Positions 61,907 through 64,000 of a stretch of 64,000 bases of DNA are shown piece after piece. Source of the DNA: Croceicoccus ponticola (GTDB taxonomy: Bacteria; Pseudomonadota; Alphaproteobacteria; Sphingomonadales; Sphingomonadaceae); assembly GCF_004004515.1 (NCBI RefSeq), contig NZ_RXOL01000008.1, forward strand, positions 27,744 through 91,743, written 5' to 3'. The position numbers and the translations under genes are program-made. The notes beneath the pieces were generated by a model. The model was not told where the DNA came from. It searched no databases and worked only from the letters and a program-made list of their open reading frames with translations. The first letter of the stretch is position 1; each line of letters begins with the position of its first letter.

Positions 61907-63796
61907 ATGCTCAATCTTACAGACATTACCGTACGCCTTGGCGACCGCACGATCATCGATGGCGCTTCGGCCAATCTGCCGCCGCGCGGAAGGATCGGAC
62001 TGATCGGTCGCAACGGCGCGGGCAAATCCACGCTGCTGAAAACCATTACCGGCGAGATCGAGGCCGATGGCGGTTCGATCGACATGCCGCGCGGCAGCCG
62101 GATCGGCTATATCGCGCAGGAAGCGCCTGGCGGCACGGCGACGCCGTTCGAGACGGTGCTTGCCGCCGATGGCGAACGCGCGGCGCTGATGGTGGAAAGC
62201 GAAACCTGCCACGACCCGCACCGCCTTGCCGAAGTGCACGAGCGGCTGATTGCCATCGACGCCCATTCGGCACCGTCGCGTGCCGCGCGCATCCTTGTCG
62301 GTCTCGGCTTCGATGAAGAGGCGCAGCACCGCGCGCTCGAAACTTTCTCGGGTGGCTGGCGGATGCGCGTTGCGCTGGCCGCGCTGCTCTTTTCCGCGCC
62401 CGACCTGCTCATGCTCGACGAACCGTCGAACCACCTTGATCTCGAAGCCGTGCTTTGGCTCGAAGATTTTTTGAAGTCCTATCCGGCGACGATCCTGCTG
62501 GTCAGTCACGAACGGGATTTCCTGAACAACGTCGTCAATTCGATCCTGCATCTTTCGGGCGGCAAGCTGGCCCTATATGCAGGCGGCTACGACGCCTTCG
62601 AACGCCAGCGTGCCGAGCGGCAGGCTCAGATCGCCTCGGCCCGCGCCAAGCAACAGGCGGAACGCGAAAGGTTGCAGGACTACGTCGCCCGCAATTCGGC
62701 CCGCGCATCCACCGCCAAACAGGCCCAGTCTCGGGCCAAGGCGCTTGCACGGATGCAGCCGATCGCGGAACTGATCGACGATCCTTCGCTCAGCTTCGAT
62801 TTTCCCAACCCGGAAGAAATGCGCCCGCCGCTGATCACGCTCGATCTTGCCAGCGTCGGGTATGGCGATACGCCGGTGCTCAGCCGGCTCAACCTGCGGT
62901 TCGACCCCGACGAACGGATGGCCCTGCTGGGCCGCAACGGCAACGGCAAGACGACGCTGGCCCGTTTGCTGGCCGCGCAACTGACGCCGATGGAAGGGGA
63001 GATGAATGCGTCCGGAAAGATGCGCGTCGGCTATTTCACACAGTATCAGGTTGAGGAGTTGGACGCGACGGAAACCCCGCTGGAGCATATGACGTCGCTG
63101 ATGAAGGACGCCAAGCCCACTGCGGTGCGCGCGCATCTGGGGCGTTTCGGTTTTTCGGGGTCCAAGGCTACGACACAGGTCGGCAAGCTTTCGGGCGGGG
63201 AAAGGGCGCGGCTGGCGCTTGCTCTCATCACGCGCGATGCACCGCACATGCTCATCCTCGACGAACCTACCAACCACCTCGACGTCGACGCACGCGAGGC
63301 GCTGATTCAAGCGTTGAACGCCTATACTGGCGCTGTCGTCATCGTCAGCCATGACAGGCACATGCTGGAAATGACTGCGGATCGGCTGGTACTGGTCGAT
63401 CAGGGGCTGGCGCAGGAATTCGACGGGTCGATCGACGATTATATTGCCTTCGTACTGGCGAAGGACCCGGCATCGGCAGCAGGCGGCGGCAAGAAGGCTG
63501 GCACAACGAAGGCTCCTAACAAAAAGGATCAGCGCCGAGCCGCAGCGGAAGCTCGCGAAAAGGGCCAGGGAATGCGCAAGCGTGCCCAGAAGGCGGAGGC
63601 TGAGCTCGAACGGCTCAACAAGTCGCTCAGTGCAATTGAGAGAGCCATGTTCGATCCGGCATCGGCCGACGCGCAATTGGCCAAAATGAAGATGTCGGAG
63701 CTGATGACTCATCGCGCCGACATCCAGTCGAAAGTCGAGGCGGCAGAGGCGGCGTGGCTGGAAGCTAGCGAGGCGTTGGAAGCGATGGTGGAGTAA
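61907..63796 (+). CDS. ABC-F family ATPase (Uup-like)
   Basis: A soluble protein of 629 residues with two ABC cassettes. Cassette 1: Walker A GRNGAGKST, signature FSGGWRMRVALAALL, Walker B LLMLDEPSNHLD. Linker with basic helices follows. Cassette 2: GRNGNGKTT, signature LSGGERARLALAL, Walker B MLILDEPTNHLD. The C-terminal tail (about 535-629) is lysine-rich and then a predicted coiled coil, as in Uup. No membrane helices. ABC-F proteins act on the ribosome; Uup-type members also affect DNA transactions. The specific subfamily needs phylogeny. Confidence 0.93.
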   Translation: MLNLTDITVRLGDRTIIDGASANLPPRGRIGLIGRNGAGKSTLLKTITGEIEADGGSIDMPRGSRIGYIAQEAPGGTATPFETVLAADGERAALMVESETCHDPHRLAEVHERLIAIDAHSAPSRAARILVGLGFDEEAQHRALETFSGGWRMRVALAALLFSAPDLLMLDEPSNHLDLEAVLWLEDFLKSYPATILLVSHERDFLNNVVNSILHLSGGKLALYAGGYDAFERQRAERQAQIASARAKQQAERERLQDYVARNSARASTAKQAQSRAKALARMQPIAELIDDPSLSFDFPNPEEMRPPLITLDLASVGYGDTPVLSRLNLRFDPDERMALLGRNGNGKTTLARLLAAQLTPMEGEMNASGKMRVGYFTQYQVEELDATETPLEHMTSLMKDAKPTAVRAHLGRFGFSGSKATTQVGKLSGGERARLALALITRDAPHMLILDEPTNHLDVDAREALIQALNAYTGAVVIVSHDRHMLEMTADRLVLVDQGLAQEFDGSIDDYIAFVLAKDPASAAGGGKKAGTTKAPNKKDQRRAAAEAREKGQGMRKRAQKAEAELERLNKSLSAIERAMFDPASADAQLAKMKMSELMTHRADIQSKVEAAEAAWLEASEALEAMVE

Positions 63797-63804
63797 GGGC
63801 AGGG

Positions 63805-63840
63805 GCCGTTATGCGAGATGCTCGCAAATCTCATAACGGC
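63805..63840. terminator. Hairpin after the ABC-F gene
   Basis: GCCGTTAT and ATAACGGC enclose a nested GCGAG-ATG-CTCGC inverted repeat, giving a long stem-loop 9 nt after the stop codon. There is no T-run, so it may be an mRNA end-stabilising structure or weak terminator. Confidence 0.5.
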
Positions 63841-63900
63841 TCAATTCAGCGGTCTTCGCCTCAATGGCGGCGGGTCGTGCAATAAAATTGCAAAAGACTG

Positions 63901-63929
63901 TTGACCGACTCGTATGGTGTCCATATATG
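63901..63929 (+). promoter_or_regulatory. Strong promoter-like sequence
   Basis: TTGACC (63901-63906) and TATATG (63924-63929) are 17 bp apart, close to the optimum for the primary sigma factor, after an A-rich stretch. It points to the right edge of the window. No coding frame begins within the remaining 70 bp. Confidence 0.55.
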
Positions 63930-63949
63930 CCGCTTCACCGGAGGGAACG

Positions 63950-63962
63950 ACGCTTTAACGGC
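63950..63962 (+). promoter_or_regulatory. BoxA-like element downstream of the promoter
   Basis: CGCTTTAACG about 25 bp after the predicted -10 resembles the BoxA antitermination core (GCTCTTTAACA) of rRNA operon leaders. The match is short and partial. Confidence 0.35.
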
Positions 63963-64000
63963 AAGTTTCGGTACGGTCGCCAGCACAGACGGACAACAAG

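Overview
This 64 kb window is a high-GC stretch of alphaproteobacterial chromosome, most like the order Sphingomonadales and probably Erythrobacteraceae. That placement is inferred from protein flavour: an alphaproteobacterial Rsh, Flp pilins, a ccmCDEFGHI cluster, an extended S16, and the acpP-fabF-mltG and ffh-rpsP-rimM-trmD-rplS neighbourhoods. Nothing looks like a prophage, plasmid, transposon, CRISPR array or defence island. The window is mostly housekeeping sequence with several genes of unknown function.

Layout. 1-8.2 kb: the end of a propionyl-CoA carboxylase alpha subunit gene, csaA, aroK-aroB on the minus strand, then a rightward run of a 51-aa membrane peptide, a 619-aa exported protein, a Xer recombinase and accA. 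8.3-17.7 kb: an M48-LysM lipoprotein, two orphan Flp pilins, a Nudix hydrolase, tRNA-Arg, a hemerythrin, a phospholipase D-type protein, an oxyR-rnd pair and two tandem paralogues of unknown function. 17.9-25.5 kb: aspS, a polytopic membrane protein, acpP-fabF-mltG, a SLC13 transporter and a VOC protein. 25.5-32.5 kb: infC with an apparent AUA start, a PdeM-like phosphoesterase divergent from hemF, an MlaA lipoprotein, rsh and a periplasmic cyclophilin-like protein.

32.6-44.4 kb: tRNA-Val, an isolated gspHIJK minor pseudopilin operon, tRNA-His, leucine dehydrogenase, a tightly overlapping ccmCDEFGHI operon for cytochrome c maturation, kup and a small zinc-ribbon membrane protein. 44.4-51 kb, all minus strand: a DUF1294 protein, a PuuD-like membrane protein, the chain dapF-mtaB-ftsY-yciB and a GGDEF-EAL protein. 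51.2-57.1 kb: ffh, rpsP and rimM, then an antiparallel thioredoxin-reductase-like gene, then trmD, rplS and ilvE. 57.2-64 kb: two tandem oligopeptide-binding lipoproteins without permeases, a topoisomerase IB, tRNA-Gln, an ABC-F ATPase and, at the right edge, a strong promoter-like sequence with a BoxA-like element that may lead into an rRNA operon.

Functional threads. Protein export and envelope biogenesis are represented by Ffh, FtsY, MltG, MlaA and M48-LysM. Translation is represented by IF-3, S16, L19, RimM, TrmD, MtaB, AspS and four tRNAs. Fatty-acid and propionate chemistry is represented by AccA, AcpP, FabF and PccA. Stress responses are represented by OxyR, Rsh, hemerythrin and Nudix. 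Many genes overlap by ATGA or GTGA, so translational coupling is common. The most unusual signals are two apparent non-canonical start codons (infC and an oligopeptide-binding protein), the tandem unknown paralogues, the isolated gspHIJK cluster, and several short in-frame tandem repeats at protein termini or in loops.
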